From Aporrectodea caliginosa (Eukaryota; Annelida; Clitellata; Crassiclitellata; Lumbricidae), in NCBI GenBank assembly GCA_020284085.1, contig JACEVL010000154.1, positions 1,366,143-1,430,142 on the forward strand: a stretch of DNA of 64,000 bases, read 5' to 3'. Positions 32,147 to 42,519 of the stretch are shown in pieces (within the stretch, counting starts at the first letter, position 1; every line of letters starts with the position of its first letter). The notes beneath the pieces are model-generated. The model ran no database searches. It worked only from the letters and a program-made list of their open reading frames with translations, and was not told the origin of the DNA. The translations under genes were made by a program, and so were the position numbers.

Positions 32147-32905
32147 GAACAATAAACAATATCGAACAGAGACTTTGACGAGACGATTCTGCGGAGAAGA
32201 CGAAACAATTCACCGAGGAGGAAGGGACTGGATTTTAGTTTGAGACGAGACAGAAGTACGACGCTGTTTCTCTCTACTAAACAAAAGAACAGAGACTTTC
32301 TCCTACACACGCATCTCAACAGAAACGACGCAACCTGTTGGGCGACACGTATCTAAAAAAATATCGAGGAGGAACGGAAAGACGGGAAGCGAGAGGAGGA
32401 GAACAGCTACAGCGGCGAAACTCGGGATCCACGCGGAACTTGGACGTGACGACGTCAGCAGGACCACGTTGGCGACCATCCCTGGAGAAGAAGGACGACG
32501 AACGACGAAGGATCAGCGAATACGGCGCCGAGCTTCCGGAATTCTCAGAGGACGCGAGCAACCTTCGGGGCCACACGTCCAGAGAAAGCTGAAGAATAAA
32601 CCGGGTGAGCCTTATAACACCAGTTGTGTGAATGAAGCCATGTAATGCTGTGTTAGGTTGGCTGAGACTGTTATCGTGAGCGTTTTTAATTGTGTTTGAC
32701 GAATGTAGAGTGGGAAGCTGTTTAAAACGTGTAAACTGTGCGGATGCAAATGAAGTAGAGTTAAAGGAAAGTTGTTGTTTAAAGATAAAGTGAAAGTAGT
32801 TTATAACTACAGTTTGCCCTGTTGGCAGAGTGATCGTTTTATTGTAAGCCCTGTTGGCTGCTTATAAGTGCAGGTGATTTCAGTGCACACAGCGTACACT
32901 TCATA
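32147..32905 (+). other. Leader of the LTR element
   Basis: Untranslated leader with a partial tandem repeat of the LTR end (CAGAGACTTT at 32166 and 32291), an AATAAA near 32594 and no clear primer-binding site. The ORFs 32316-32592 on both strands overlap and show no recognisable protein; I treat them as chance. Confidence 0.5.
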
Positions 32906-33131
32906 ATGTTTGGAAAGATGAAGAAAGGACGGTTGGAGGAAGAATGCGAGAAAAGAAATATAAATCACCATGGGCTAACTCGGAAGGCGATGATTGCCAC
33001 GTTAGAAGAATACGAAAAAAATGGACCCGAAGAAGAAGAGGAGGAAGCTGAGACAGAGGAGGAAGTAGGGGGAGACCAGATGAAGCTCGAACTGATCAGA
33101 GCAGAAAAGGATCCAAGCAGAAAAGGAACGG
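32906..33131 (+). pseudogene. Gag N-terminus (SAP-like) before a frameshift
   Basis: Begins MFGKMKKGRLEEECEKRNIN, HHGLTRKAMIATLEEY, a SAP-like helix-extended loop found at the start of Gag in several marine-invertebrate Ty3 elements, followed by an acidic EEEEEEAETEEE run. At about 33110 the natural continuation (coiled-coil ERMQVEMELLQTKAQLGLLQ) is in another frame, so one base was gained or lost. The frame then drifts to 33190 before stopping. Could also be a programmed shift, but nothing in the sequence supports that. Confidence 0.65.
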
Positions 33132-35330
33132 ATGCAGGTAGAGATGGAGTTGCTACAGACAAAGGCACAATTAGGCCTGTTACAGTCTAGTGCTTCTGTT
33201 GCTGCGACTGAACTATCTACCCCTTCTACTTACACTAAACTGCCTAACATGACCGAGGGAGAGGATCCAGCAGCATTCTTTCTTTCTTTCGAAAAGGTTG
33301 CTTGCCTTCAAGGCATTGACGAAAGCAAATGGGCCAGAATTCTGCCATCCCTACTAAACTCACAAATGCGTTTGCATTTTAACAGGTTGCCAATGGAAAC
33401 CTGTACAGATTACAGACAGACAAAAACAGCCCTGATGCATGCTTGTCGTATGAATGCGAAACATTATTTAGAACGGTTTAAAACGATGCATAGATCTGGA
33501 AGGCAGACATATGCACAGTTACTAGAGAACTTGAAAGACACTTTTGATTACTACTTGGAATGCAAGGGAGTGAATGATTTCATAAGCCTAAAGGACGATA
33601 TTATTCTCGAGAGATTACGTGAGTCTTTAGCACCTGAAACAAGGTATTTCGTTGAGGCACGTAAACCCAAGACCTCAGTGGAGCTGGCTAACTACGCAGA
33701 CTTGCAGTTTGAATGTGCTATAGAAGGGAGAATGCAAGCCCAACGAGACCACAGACCTGCGCAAAAATTTAAGTCGCAGGGTGCTGAAACGAGAGAAAGC
33801 CAGTGGGGGGGTAAGGCGCCCTTCACTAGAGAACCCGCATGGAATAACACTAACGATGGTGCCAGCACAAGGCACATGCAAACAAGGTATGGGCAACCAG
33901 ATCAAGGTGCTAGAGCAGAGTACGGAGCCCAGTCCTACAATCATAACAATAGCAGGTTCCACCCACAAGAGCACCCACAAGTGAATTTGGTACGGCCAAA
34001 GGCAATTTGTGGCAAAGTTATCGAGTACCAGAAACGTTTTTTGGTCCCAGTTACTGTTAACGGAGTTCTTGTGGAATCTTTAAGAGATTCAGGGGCACAA
34101 GTGACCCTTATTAATTCTGACATTTTACCGAGCAAGCCATCTGCCAGGGAAAATCCAATAAGAATTCAATGCGCTTTTGGGTTAATCAAGTGTTTTTCCA
34201 CATGCGAAATTGAAATCTCTTCGCCAAAATTTGGGACAGATCGCAAGGTTAGAGTACAAGCAGCAGTTGTAAAAGGGCTGGGGGTGGGGATGATTTTGGG
34301 AAGCGAAATTTTTGCAAACAACCCTGGTCTGAAAGATCCGGTAGGGACACGACAAGACGCAAGACCTAACGACGTAAATGACCAGGCACGGCAGACTTCC
34401 GAAGACGCACGGAGGCAGGGAAGTCATAAACAAGACCACAGACGCACAGAGGTACAGAGAGCAGCCGCGGATGCCACATCTGTTAATAATGAAACCCAAC
34501 ACGTTTCAGCGGAAGAGGCTGATAGCGAAGAAAATCAAATGATTGATGGTGTCTGCAGGAGAGATCAGGAGGGCGATCATACACGGGTATACCGAGGGAC
34601 ATCAGAAGGGCAGAGTACCGACGTGGAACAGAGGGCAGTATATGACGAAAGTCACTCGACACCACAGATCGAGGGTGATGATGCGCCGGTCACATCTGGA
34701 ACTAATGGAATCCAACCCGATTCTGTTGAAGAAGCCGATAACGTCGGAAACGAAATAATTAGTGAAGTGTCTGGAGCTTTGAAGAAGGCACAGCGGAACA
34801 TGTCTATGCTGTCCGACCTAGGAACACCTGGGGTGAAAGGAGATGACAAGCATATAGCAGACAACGGTCGCTTCTGTAGGCTAGGTCAGTTGCCAAGAGC
34901 CGAAGTCGGAGCAAATGTGCAGAATCAATTACCGTTAAACGTAGCACCTAGAAAGAGGGCTTTTGAATTGGCGCACGACTATACTTGGACGGGTTTCAGA
35001 GGTGCAGAAGCAAACAAGACCAAGGACTATGGCAAACCAGATGCGAAAAGGTATCGTAAGCCACAAGAGCCGAAGGGACCAAAGATTAAGTGGAGGCATA
35101 GAGGAGATGCTTTAGACTGGCGGAGGCCAGCCAAAGGAGCTTATTGGAACATGACTATAGCGAGAGATAGTGATATGGTCGATAACGAGAATAGGAAGGA
35201 AGAGGAGTCATGGAGGAAGAGAAGATGGGCTTCGGCAACCCAGCAGAACGATTTTAAATCGAAATTGGGAATTAATTCTATACTGGGAGGCACACATGCC
35301 ATGGCAGGAGGCTTGTCCCGAGCTTTTTGA
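33132..35330 (+). CDS. Gag-protease-integrase-remnant fusion ORF of the Ty3 element
   Basis: 732 residues, uninterrupted. Residues 1-25 are a coiled coil. About 45-230 is a Ty3 capsid-like region (DPAAFFLSFEKVACLQGID, WARILPSLL, YLERFKTMHRS, LKDTFDYYLE). A Q/R-rich segment without CCHC knuckles follows. At 295-400 lies a retropepsin: VPVTVNGVLVESLRDSGAQV, with the catalytic DSG at about 319, and VVKGLGVGMILGSEI. About 400-560 is a low-complexity linker. Near 555-640, 'NGRFCRLGQ' and APRKRAFELAHD look like the integrase region before and at the HHCC zinc finger. No RT or RNase H motif is present. The frame stays open across the apparent RT deletion, which suggests that the internal deletion kept frame or that the ORF is selected. 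Such an element would need RT from a relative. Confidence 0.75.
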   Translation: MQVEMELLQTKAQLGLLQSSASVAATELSTPSTYTKLPNMTEGEDPAAFFLSFEKVACLQGIDESKWARILPSLLNSQMRLHFNRLPMETCTDYRQTKTALMHACRMNAKHYLERFKTMHRSGRQTYAQLLENLKDTFDYYLECKGVNDFISLKDDIILERLRESLAPETRYFVEARKPKTSVELANYADLQFECAIEGRMQAQRDHRPAQKFKSQGAETRESQWGGKAPFTREPAWNNTNDGASTRHMQTRYGQPDQGARAEYGAQSYNHNNSRFHPQEHPQVNLVRPKAICGKVIEYQKRFLVPVTVNGVLVESLRDSGAQVTLINSDILPSKPSARENPIRIQCAFGLIKCFSTCEIEISSPKFGTDRKVRVQAAVVKGLGVGMILGSEIFANNPGLKDPVGTRQDARPNDVNDQARQTSEDARRQGSHKQDHRRTEVQRAAADATSVNNETQHVSAEEADSEENQMIDGVCRRDQEGDHTRVYRGTSEGQSTDVEQRAVYDESHSTPQIEGDDAPVTSGTNGIQPDSVEEADNVGNEIISEVSGALKKAQRNMSMLSDLGTPGVKGDDKHIADNGRFCRLGQLPRAEVGANVQNQLPLNVAPRKRAFELAHDYTWTGFRGAEANKTKDYGKPDAKRYRKPQEPKGPKIKWRHRGDALDWRRPAKGAYWNMTIARDSDMVDNENRKEEESWRKRRWASATQQNDFKSKLGINSILGGTHAMAGGLSRAF

Positions 35331-35717
35331 TGTTTATTAATGGGTTGTCTAGAGCTTACATGACCAACTAAAACAGAGTCATGTGTAGTTGGTTATAATA
35401 CGCATGCGATAGTTCACATAATAGCATTATCAGTAACATGTGTATAAAAATGTTTGCTTGCGGAAAACTACTGGTTTGTTGTATGTTTTCGTTATTATAG
35501 ATTCGAGAAATCGATCGATCATGTGTTAGGCAGCCTGATGACGTCACTATTCACGAACAATTCGAAAAAAATACCACGACGTCGTTTGTGCTTATGTAAT
35601 CTAGTAGAAACATTTAGAACCAAGAAAGAACACTCCTGAAGCCTTCTTTACTTGCCGATGCTCAACCTGGAACCATCAGCTTGTGAAGTGGAGAGTTGTA
35701 GTGAGATCGGACAAGAC
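35331..35717 (+). other. 3' untranslated part of the LTR element
   Basis: No ORF of note. Contains inverted word pairs such as CATGACCAACTA and TAGTTGGTTATA near 35360-35395. The bases just before the 3' LTR (GTAGTGAGATCGGACAAGAC) are a weak polypurine tract. Confidence 0.5.
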
Positions 35718-36398
35718 CATATTAATATTAGTTTAAATATATATGTTAGTTTACATTTTATTATACGATTGCATTGTATTAGTACGAGAAATGATTGACA
35801 GCTGACAGCCGACAGACCCAAGGGAGTGGAAGCATAGGCCACGCCTGTCAAAGGGTGAAGGGGAGAGAAGGCAGAAAGGGGAGCAAGGCAAGAGGGAACG
35901 AACCGCAGAGCGCGGTTGGGGGGCGAAAGAGTTGATTGACAGGCGGGGGCGATAGGGAAGAGAGGGGAAAGCGGAAGAGAAGGAGATTCGCAGCAGGGGA
36001 GCCGGAGAGAGAAGACGGGCTCGGCGGATCGGAAAGAGAGAGTAACGGACGATGCCGCTTTCTTATAAGTTGTTTAAAAACAAGCAGTTTTATATATAAC
36101 GGACGATGCCGCTCTTTTTATAAGTTGTTTCAAGTATGCAGTTTTTGATATATGAGGTGATGAATAATAACCAGAAAACGAAAACCATCGTGCTCTTATT
36201 CTGTTAATCAGTCTCATCGAATTAGTTAAGGACCGACGCGCTCTCGAAGAGATATAGCCTGCGCTCAGCCACATGGTACACATAGTACCGCTACCACCAT
36301 AACTGAAACGATAGTAGAAGAAACATCTTTTTCAGTACATTGTGACAGCAGGGATTTGTTCAGAGATCGGGCAGAAGTACGACGCTGCCTGTCTCTAC
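35718..36398 (+). repeat. 3' LTR, right edge truncated
   Basis: Matches 31475-32146 at about 98 percent. A 10-base insertion (CATGGTACACATAG) distinguishes it near 36272. Homology ends at GTCTCTAC, where the CG-rich repeat begins. Confidence 0.8.
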
Positions 36399-36690
36399 TA
36401 TCGTTGCGCCATAGGCGCAACCACCCTATGGGACCCGTGGACGCGTCCCCCCAACTTTCGAACAGGTTAATTGGGACGGCCGTGGACGCGTCCCCCCAAC
36501 TTTCACAGGTTGGGACGGTCCCCCAACTTTTGAAAATTGTGAGGCAAACAAGAGCCCAAAATGCACTCCATTTGGTATCAAATGCTCAAAATTGCGTCGG
36601 CTTCTGGGGCTCCGCCCCAGACCCCGATTGGGGGGGGGACTTACGACGCTTCCCATACCGCCTATAGTCGTTAGGAACTTCTTGCCTTCT
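36399..36690 (+). repeat. CG-rich dispersed repeat, left copy
   Basis: Starts TATCGTTGCGCCATAGGCGC, includes repeated GGACGCGTCCCCCCAACTTT words, CAAAATGCACTCCATTTGG and GGGGCTCCGCCCCAGACCCC. A direct copy lies at 37460-37700. The two flank a LINE reverse-transcriptase fragment. Confidence 0.7.
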
Positions 36691-37330
36691 GCAATCTCTC
36701 CCCTCTGTACCATTAATGCCAGTATACTACAAGACTCTGGCCTTGGACCTACTGATTTTGTCATAGCCATTTCTAGCCTTAAACCTAAATACAGTAGAAA
36801 CCGTCTCCCTAAATATGGCGACGATAGCTACTTGCAAGCTGGTCCCTGCTTCCTGCATTGACAGCACTCTTTCTGAACTTGACCATATCCCTAAGTGGGC
36901 AATGGGCATCCATTAGCAATCTTAAATTAAACCATGCTATGACCAGAGAAATGGTTGTCAAACGACCGAGGTCCAAACCTATTGCCCTCCCTCCTCTCAT
37001 CCCTGGCATCGAGCGGGTCCAGGAGATGGTTATTTTGGGCGTCACTATCTCTGATCGGATTGGCTTTGGGGCACACATGGACAAAATATGCTGCAAACCC
37101 CGAAAATCCATGTTCGCGCTACGTGTTTTGGTCGCCCACGGTCACCACGGTGAACGTCTCTTTGACATTTGTTAGAGCTACTATCCTCGCACGGCTACGT
37201 TATGCCTCCTCTGTTTGGTGGGGATTTGCCACAGCCACTGTAGGGAACATAAACGCCTTAACGGTATTCTGAGAAAAATGACCCGTCCAGGCTTCCTCCC
37301 TGCCGATGTTCCTAGATTTGACAAACACGT
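36690..37330 (+). pseudogene. LINE reverse-transcriptase C-terminal fragment, frameshifted
   Basis: Readable in two frames: 36858-37175 has PGIERVQEMVILGVTISDRI, then GFGAHMDKICCKPRKSMFAL and RVLVAHGHHGERLFDIC; from about 37150 the other frame continues VRATILARLRYASSVWWGFA. These are the post-catalytic segment (LGVTISDRLxF..H) and the 'ARLRYASxxWWG' helix of jockey/CR1-like non-LTR RTs. The upstream 'KLNHAMTREMV' fits the KLN..KTE motif with changes. The 5' end, including the YxDD box, is missing. Confidence 0.75.
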
Positions 37331-37459
37331 ACTGTTCTAGAGCTTATTCTACTCTTTTCCGTTCAATTCTCTTAAACCCTTGTCACTTCCAGTTTATTCA
37401 TATAATAAAGTCATATTTTTCACAGATCTAGATGGTCTAGGTACTTTTATATCGAAATC

Positions 37460-37710
37460 ATCGGTGAAAAATTTGAGGTAAATAAAAGCCCAAAATGTGC
37501 TACATTTGGCATCAAATGCTCAAAATTGCGTCGGCTTCTGGGGCTCCGCCCCAGACCCCGATGGGGGACCGTACGACGCTCCCCCATACCCCTATAGTCG
37601 TTAGGGGCTTCTTGCCTTCGGCAATCGCAGCTTCGCGCCTTCGGCGCTCGCAATACCCCACTCACACATTCTAGTAGGTCCCCCAACTTCTGGACCGTGG
37701 TTGCGCCCCT
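37460..37710 (+). repeat. CG-rich dispersed repeat, right copy
   Basis: Shares CAAAATG(T/C)..., ATTTGG(C/T)ATCAAATGCTC, GCGTCGGCTTCTGGGGCTCC and CTATAGTCGTTAGG with the left copy, then adds CTTGCCTTCGGCAATCGCAG and similar short inverted words. Duplicated lectin-locus sequence resumes at 37711. Confidence 0.7.
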
Positions 37711-37754
37711 GCATTACGCCCATATCATAAAATGAAGCCTACTGCTGGGTGACA

Positions 37755-38040
37755 GAGACCTGCGTGGGGAGCACAAAAGCATGCAATTGCAAGCACTTTA
37801 CATTAAAAAACGTCTACCATATTAGAGCAAAGGGGCACAAGGACCAACGTTTGATGATGTACGTAACAATGATGCAATGCAACGGTGAAAGCTACTACAC
37901 TTCAATCTATGATTCGGTAAGTTATCGCCAGAGGGCAACTGGGGTGAACTGAAGTTCTTAACTCCGGATCCATTCATTGTGACCTAGTCGACGCATTGGG
38001 GTAAATTTGTTGGACCCAGATATTTGAATGTGAATGATTA
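37755..38040 (+). pseudogene. Decayed PAN exon (copy b)
   Basis: About 95 percent identical to 8560-8840, with the same premature stop after RATGVN. Confirms the exon was already dead when the locus duplicated. Confidence 0.65.
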
Positions 38041-38145
38041 TTAATTTCACCATTTGACTTGACTCTGCAACAGGTTCCTTTGACGCTAACCACGCTGGGC
38101 GTTGCTTAATTTCCTGTGCATGCAAGCACCCCTATTCACCCGATG

Positions 38146-38245
38146 GAAATTCTAACGACTGGAACTCTAACGACTGGAACTCTAACGACTAGAACTTCAA
38201 CGTCTGAAACTCGAACGGCTGTGACTCTAACGACTCCAAATCAAA
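38146..38245 (+). repeat. Minisatellite of about 15 bp
   Basis: Six or seven imperfect copies of GGAACTCTAACGACT, the last ones diverged (GAACTTCAACGTCT, GACTCTAACGACTCC). It lies exactly at the right edge of duplication copy b. Confidence 0.75.
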
Positions 38246-38249
38246 AACT

Positions 38250-39371
38250 CTGCGAAACGTGACGTAAGCATACTAATATGATTGAACTGTTGAATTTTTT
38301 CCGTTTTTCTTAGCGTGTTGAATTGCACGTTTTCTCTGCTTTCAACTGGGTTTAGGCTGTTAGCTATTTTCCTGTAAAACAGAAAACACTAGAATAGAAA
38401 GCGTAATAATGAAATTAAGTAAACGGGTGATTAGATCTCAAAATCCTGTCTTTAGTCACTTTACTAATTAGACTATCAGGGCATGAAACGAACCCACCAC
38501 GACGATGGCTCCAGAGAAGAACACATGATTCTTTTGTGTAGGCCTACTCTTGGGCCGCACCGACTAGTAAGACTCGTCCAAAGAGCAAGATCCTGAGCCA
38601 TGGATGTGATTTGGAATATTCGAGAGTCATTGCATTGGCTATAGAAAACATGCAATGTGATACAACACAAGACCAGATGCTTAGACCGGAATATACACAA
38701 AACCTTAATTCTTTTGACTAGCCGAACTGCTGTTCGCTTTTAATTAGACTGACTATAGAATTAGAACGATTGATTTGTCTCTAGTCGAACGAGGTTTGCC
38801 AATATTCAGAAAAATCATAGTATTCGAAATACGAAGCATAGGCCTATATCAAATTCAAACCTCGGTTTTTGTGTTTTGTGTGTGGCTCTGTGAGGTCTGT
38901 ATAATAGACCTCCATCGCTTTATAAGTCTCATCGCCTACTTCGACCTCCGCGTTACAAGTTACTTCAGCCTGTTAGAAATAATAAAGGCAATCTTTTTTA
39001 TTTTTTGGTTCAATGTAACCTGTAAAAAATTAGCTGTTGAATTTTACCGTCGGAATACGATCCTAAAATCGCAAACACAGATTTATATAACGCATCTTCG
39101 AGAGAGATTCGCCAGAGGCGCTCCGACCTAAACAGAAAACAAGAATGGATCAAAATGGTTTTCAGGCGTTTACGGAATAGAGTTTTAAAAAAACAAGGAG
39201 ATCATGTCTCACAGAAGGTCGCCCTCTTTCCTCTCCCTTCAAACTCCCTTTCCTGTTTCTCACAAAGGAGTGACTTTTTTATTGTCGCTAAAGAAATATA
39301 CAGAAACAGTTCGAGGACATATGTAATCGAATCTAGCGTAATAAAATCCAATGACTTACAGCGTCTTTATC
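38250..39371. other. No gene seen
   Basis: An ORF at 38775-39131 (118 residues) is hydrophobic but resembles nothing and has no splice context, so I do not call it. The rest is AT-rich. Confidence 0.5.
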
Positions 39372-39474
<103 letters not shown>

Positions 39475-39566
39475 TTTTTTCTTTATTGAAGCGCCTGAGT
39501 CCTGACAAACGCACTGCGCTGTACATTTAGGCCTACATGTTATGCAATTCAAATCTTAACTACTAA

Positions 39567-40816
39567 GGGGCCGTTCACATATTATATAACGCAAAAAATC
39601 TCAATTTTTTGCCTACCCCCACCCCTAATAACGTTACATAACAGCAGCTGTGACCCCCACCCCACCCCTATATTATATAACAGATATGCTTCCTACCCCC
39701 TACCCCTGCGGCTGTTTCACTGGCTTTGATGAAATACATCAAGGACTGAGTCTTGCTCTTTGTTGTCAGTTCACGCAGTTTCTTCAGCTCACTTTCAACT
39801 GCATTCAGTTTGGCACCGTCGTCCTTTTCTTGCTTGACTACATCATATATTTTCTTGGCCTCGGATGTGTGATATTCATTGCTTCTTTGCGGGTATGCTC
39901 TGACAACAGCTTGCCGAATTACATTGTAGTGATTCATTTCAACAACTGCAGTAAAAAATATCATCATACGCCAAATTAGCTATGTAAAAAAGCCATCTGA
40001 AAATTGTGTACTCTCTCGTGCTAATGATGCTTAGACCAGTATGGAGCTCCTGTACATCGTAATAATGGCGCTGAATTTACTTGTATTAATTACGGCAACT
40101 AAATTGGGTAGTCGACGAATGTCACCAATGATGTTACCACTACTCTACGCCCCCACCCCCGAAATTTTATATCTCGTGTACTATTTGAAAACTTGTACTA
40201 CTACTAAATACATTATCCCCTACTTATAAATCATTCATCACATCACTCATTTATCACCTCATTCGCTCATTCATCACCTCATTTAAGCTGCCGTAACTTA
40301 CAACACCACTATTCTAATTATCTTATTTTCAACTTGTAGCTGTCAGAACTGAGTCAATGGTATAATAACCAATTAATTCATGGCTAACTCTCAGAGCTAT
40401 TAAAGACAATTTTGTTACCTTATACTTGTCACAAGTTGCGACCTGTCAGTGTGATACTTTGAATATTAAACGAAATTTATTGATTTCTTGATTGAGAATG
40501 CGTCCTAAATGAACAATATGGCCACCCTCGAATAGTTTGAAATAGAGCGCTGCTACCTACCAGCTAGCCACATCCCATATTATGCAAAGCACTGAGTGAG
40601 TAAGTAACTAAAACACAATTAGTAATGAAGAATATTTATTAAAATATTACAGTGAAAGTCCAATGGTCAGACAAACAAGCAAAATAGCATAAGCTGAAAA
40701 AGTTTGTTATATAACGAAACCTTGAACCTACCCCACCCACCATAAACCTATAACGCTAACAAAACAGGAACCCACCCACCTACCCCTTGAGCGTTATATA
40801 ATATGTGAACGGCCCC
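39567..40816. mobile_element. Harbinger-like DNA element, 1250 bp, TAA target duplication
   Basis: The ends GGGGCCGTTCACATATTATA (left, continuing TAACGC) and the exact complement on the right form 26-bp perfect inverted repeats. TAA flanks both sides (39564-39566, 40817-40819). A GGGSC... tip with a 3-bp TWA-type target duplication fits PIF/Harbinger. No transposase is readable. A minus ORF (39668-39967, 99 residues) carries a charged coiled-coil-like LNAVESELKKLRELTTKSKT and may be a captured fragment. Confidence 0.75.
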
Positions 40817-40874
40817 TAACAGAACAGACAGCCTGCAATACAACGGTGCTACTGGCAGCCTACAAAGCATATCC

Positions 40875-40950
40875 GCCCTACGGAGCTCGAACTCGGTACC
40901 TCTCGCTCTCTACGCCAGATGTTATCCAATACGCTATTTAGGATCTAACT
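40875..40950 (-). repeat. tRNA-like SINE head
   Basis: Minus strand: TAGCGTATTGGATAACATC (A-box-like) and GAGTTCGAGCTCC (B-box-like) spaced about 35 bases. The acceptor stem does not pair well, so this is a SINE head or tRNA pseudogene, not a tRNA. Confidence 0.5.
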
Positions 40951-41217
40951 CGATAAATACCGAAGGCATCAATGGATGGTCGCTTTCACGTGTTGTCTAA
41001 GTATCTTATCGGATTCTACTGTAGCCGTCTCGATTTTGCCTCCACCTCTTGTTCTAGTCTGGCCTTTTATAATCATTCTTATCCCTCGGTTCATGCCAGG
41101 GCAACGATAAACAGCAAACAAATGATAAAGTGTGAGCTTGCAAGATTTTACGGCACGACAGTGGCACATGTACAGTACTTAGCTACATTGATTTAGAGCG
41201 TAGGCTGCATCCCATAC

Positions 41218-41542
41218 CAGGGCCGGATTAAGACTTTCGGGGGCCCTAAGCCAAGGGCCATCCGGGGCCCTAACCGGAAAGCCATGCAAAAATATTTCTC
41301 AGATTCAGAGAAAAACCATCCATTTGTCCATTTTTTTCCTTTAAAAATATCTGATGACCTATTTTTTTTTTCTTTTTCAGAAGAAAATTGTCAAATAGGA
41401 CCTTTGTACCATCTGATTTTTATATTTCCTGACAGTTGGGCCCTCAAAATGTATTTTTATATTTCCTGACAGTTGGGGGCCCTCAAAACGTTGTGGGGCC
41501 CTAAGCCATGGCATATTTCACTTATAGGTTAATCCGGCTCTG
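41218..41542. mobile_element. hAT-type MITE, 325 bp
   Basis: The ends CAGGGCCGGATTAA and TTAATCCGGCTCTG pair as inverted repeats with one mismatch. An exact 8-bp duplication TCCCATAC flanks it (41210-41217 and 41543-41550), the hAT hallmark. Inside, GGGGGCCCTAAGCCA words recur in both orientations. No coding capacity. Confidence 0.88.
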
Positions 41543-41729
41543 TCCCATACTCATCTCAGTGATACATGAACGGACGGAGAGGCAGTCACACAGGAGAGAG
41601 ATAGACGAGCAGACAGGAACTGGAACAGAGAATGATAGACGTACATTGGCTCCCACGTCAACGATTATCTAGACTAAAGCCATAGACATTGAGAAACAGG
41701 CAACTGAAGAGGCAGAGACAAAGATATAT

Positions 41730-41923
41730 AGATGGATGGATGGATGGATGGATGGATGGATGGATGGATGGATGGATGGATGGATGGATGGATGGAAGGA
41801 TGGATGGATGGATGGATGGATGGATGGATGGATGGATGGATGGATGGATGGATGGATGGATGGATGGATGGATGGATGGATGGATGGGTGGGTGGATCCA
41901 TGGATGGATGGATGGATGGATGG
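41730..41923 (+). repeat. (GATG)n microsatellite, about 48 units
   Basis: GGATGGATGGAT over about 195 bases with a few changed units (GGAAGGAT, GGGTGGGT, ATCCATGG). It gives open frames of poly-MDGW and poly-PSIH that are artefacts. Confidence 0.95.
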
Positions 41924-41929
41924 ATAGAT

Positions 41930-42519
41930 ATCTAAGAGCATATATAAAATTATATATAAAAGCATATGCCTGTGATTGGTGTGCACTGCGAGAGGTGCTA
42001 TATAAATTGACAGATACAATACAATACGATAAGCCTAAGTAGTGTCGCTTGATCGCCCGATATTCGGGTTGCCGATCGACAATAGCAGAGAGAGAAGGCG
42101 TTGTTGTTTCGATGTTTATTCAGTAGACGATAAACGCGAGGAAACCAGTGTCGCGGTTGACAAACGAGACAGGAGTCCGGCCTAACCAAAGCGCTGGATC
42201 CCGATCTGTCTCTCCGCTAATTGCCTCAAGGGCGGCTACCATTTATATAGCCCTATTATTATACCTTCCCACATGGCATACCTTTACCTGGCGCCAGTCA
42301 GTCTGTCTACATGACATTGTGCATCTGCCAACTGCCCACGATGCAGACTGTATATTCCTCTGAAGACTAGTCACTCACTTGCAATGTTATTATAACGACC
42401 AGTCTGGATGGAATCGAAATGCAGCTTAAAGGCCTACCCCTACACGAATAGGTATACGCTTATAAGTTTCAAAATACTCTTTTCATTAATGAACTCTCTC
42501 TCGCGGTAATTCGAGCCTT
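41930..42519. other. No gene seen
   Basis: Only short ORFs without recognisable features. ACAGATACAATACAATACGAT near 42010 looks like a worn LINE or SINE tail. Confidence 0.45.

Larger units (their letters stand above)
31475..36398 (+). mobile_element. Ty3-type LTR retrotransposon lacking reverse transcriptase
   Basis: Direct repeats at 31475-32146 and 35718-36398 differ by only a handful of changes (a 10-base insertion and a few 1-2 base changes), so the insertion is young. Between them lie a leader, a gag split by one frameshift, a protease and an integrase zinc-finger remnant; the RT-RNase H portion is missing. It sits in copy b after AATAAACA, close to where copy a carries a LINE fragment, so it entered after the duplication. 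The right LTR stops abruptly at 36398 against an unrelated CG-rich repeat. Confidence 0.85.
23266..38130 (+). repeat. Segmental duplication, copy b (lectin locus)
   Basis: Direct-orientation copy of 3-8950 (blocks given under copy a). It is disrupted by a Polinton at 23566-27466 (with loss of the host segment equivalent to 316-4225) and by an LTR element plus a LINE fragment at 31475-37710. The lectin exons in this copy therefore look non-functional. Confidence 0.9.

Noticed and set aside
32316..32592. Overlapping ORFs on both strands in the Ty3 leader
   Set aside because: Low-complexity Arg/Ser/Gly composition and mutual overlap; typical of purine-rich untranslated leader.
38775..39131. 118-residue hydrophobic ORF
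   Set aside because: No homology signature, poor codon texture, no splice or promoter context; AT-rich DNA yields such frames.
41669..42042. MDGW-repeat and PSIH-repeat ORFs
   Set aside because: Pure products of the (GATG)n microsatellite.
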